NCBI GenBank assembly: GCA_018725455.1
Contig: QLUN01000072.1
Coordinates: 1-5,299, forward strand
Length of the DNA: 5,299 nucleotides
Source of the DNA: Chloroflexota bacterium
GTDB taxonomy: Bacteria > Chloroflexota > Dehalococcoidia > SZUA-161 > SpSt-899
Direction: 5' to 3'
Of the stretch, positions 5,076 through 5,299 are shown piece after piece. Every line of letters starts with the position of its first letter. The stretch's first letter is position 1. A program made the translations under genes and the position numbers. Under the pieces are notes generated by a model, which saw nothing but the letters and a program-made list of their open reading frames with translations, was not told the origin of the DNA and made no database searches.

Positions 5076-5092
5076 CTCTTCTTGTAGAAGAG
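5076..5092. repeat. short inverted repeat at the start region of the minus-strand gene
   Basis: CTCTTCT-TGT-AGAAGAG is a perfect 7-bp inverted repeat with a 3-nt centre. It abuts and slightly overlaps the predicted -10 box (5096-5091) and covers the expected start site near 5084. That position suits an operator. It is less likely to be an RNA hairpin, because transcription would begin within it. Chance occurrence cannot be excluded. Confidence 0.35.
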
Positions 5093-5120
5093 TTTAGCAT
5101 TTCGTGGGCACCAACGTCAA
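5091..5120 (-). promoter_or_regulatory. predicted promoter of the elongation factor-like gene
   Basis: On the minus strand TTGACG (5120-5115, 5 of 6) is followed after 18 nt by TAAACT (5096-5091, 4 of 6). TGC just before the -10 box makes an extended -10 motif. The start would be near 5084, with a leader of about 40 nt. It lies back to back with the plus-strand promoter at 5139-5167. Confidence 0.5.
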
Positions 5121-5138
5121 GCTGTGGAGTCACCCCGA

Positions 5139-5167
5139 TTGACAAATAATCCCCTCTACGCTATCAT
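5139..5167 (+). promoter_or_regulatory. strong sigma70-type promoter for the gene starting at 5247
   Basis: A perfect TTGACA (5139-5144) is followed after 17 nt by TATCAT (5162-5167, 5 of 6). The start would be near 5174, giving a leader of about 73 nt before the ATG at 5247. A second possible -10 (CATAAT, 5165-5170) would need a 20-nt spacer and is less likely. Confidence 0.7.
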
Positions 5168-5170
5168 AAT

Positions 5171-5246
5171 GAAGGGAGATAGGCTGAAGGCTGAGGGAGC
5201 CTAATAGTCTTCAGTCCAAAACCCGGACATATTTGGGGGTGTTAGC
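5171..5246 (+). other. leader with tandem and palindromic repeat remnants
   Basis: The expected 5' leader of the last gene holds a short tandem GGCTGAA/GGCTGAG (5182-5195) and TAGTCTTCAGTCC (5205-5217). The latter matches the left arm of hairpin repeat copy 1 at 11 of 13 positions. The right arm is missing apart from GGAC (5225-5228), so this looks like a decayed half copy. No recognised riboswitch or attenuator was seen. Confidence 0.4.
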
Positions 5247-5299
5247 ATGGCCGATGAGAAAATAACCGGCGCTGTAGAGACGATCGAGGCTGAGGCCGA
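5247..5299 (+). CDS. N terminus of an unrecognised protein (cut by window end)
   Basis: Only 17 full codons are inside the window (MADEKITGAVETIEAEA), open to the edge. The start is supported by GGGGG (5235-5239) 7 nt upstream and by the strong promoter at 5139-5167. The residues are acidic and helix-prone, which could begin a coiled coil. This is too short to name a family. It is transcribed away from the elongation factor-like gene. Confidence 0.55.
   Translation, partial: MADEKITGAVETIEAEA

Noticed and set aside
4874..5149. Plus-strand ORF of 91 codons
   Set aside because: It is antisense to the elongation factor-like gene, which has a clear family match and a strong ribosome binding site.

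Overview
The window comes from a bacterial chromosome of moderate GC (roughly 55% by eye). Most of it is a riboflavin biosynthesis operon headed by a dCTP deaminase-family gene. Two tRNA genes lie on one side. On the other side is a small translation-factor-like gene, then the start of an unrecognised gene. The protein style suggests an uncultivated Chloroflexota, perhaps Dehalococcoidia: an Mtb-type Dcd, the order ribD-ribE-ribBA-ribH, a free-standing EF-Tu domain II-like protein, and degenerate palindromic repeats between genes. This is a guess from memory. No marker gene here settles it.

Layout. Positions 1-96 and 97-170 hold tRNA-Glu(CTC) and tRNA-Gln(CTG) on the minus strand, served by a good sigma70-type promoter at 187-215. 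A divergent extended -10 promoter at 253-281 starts the plus-strand operon: dcd (317-925), ribD (932-2014), ribE (2019-2642), a possible 64-residue small protein (2651-2845), ribBA (2877-4079) and, after a 188-bp gap, ribH (4268-4738). The gap holds an imperfect 119-bp inverted-repeat element that looks like a MITE and the first copy of a hairpin repeat. A second hairpin copy follows ribH, and a decayed half copy lies near 5205. The minus-strand gene at 4790-5044 converges on ribH. Its promoter (5091-5120) diverges from a strong plus-strand promoter (5139-5167) that leads to the partial gene at 5247.

How the genes work together. RibBA makes both riboflavin precursors, from GTP and from ribulose 5-phosphate. 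RibD carries out the deaminase and reductase steps, RibH makes the lumazine and RibE turns it into riboflavin. The full set of named rib enzymes is present with canonical active-site residues. The dephosphorylation step is not encoded here. No FMN riboswitch was seen. The leader of the operon is only about 30 nt.

The main oddity is the Dcd-family protein. It has every other family motif, but His130 replaces the glutamate needed for deamination, so it may act as a dUTPase rather than a deaminase. Other points worth checking are the small ORF inside the operon and the MITE-like insertion exactly at the ribBA stop codon. I see no large novel system: this is mainly a housekeeping region with a few local anomalies.
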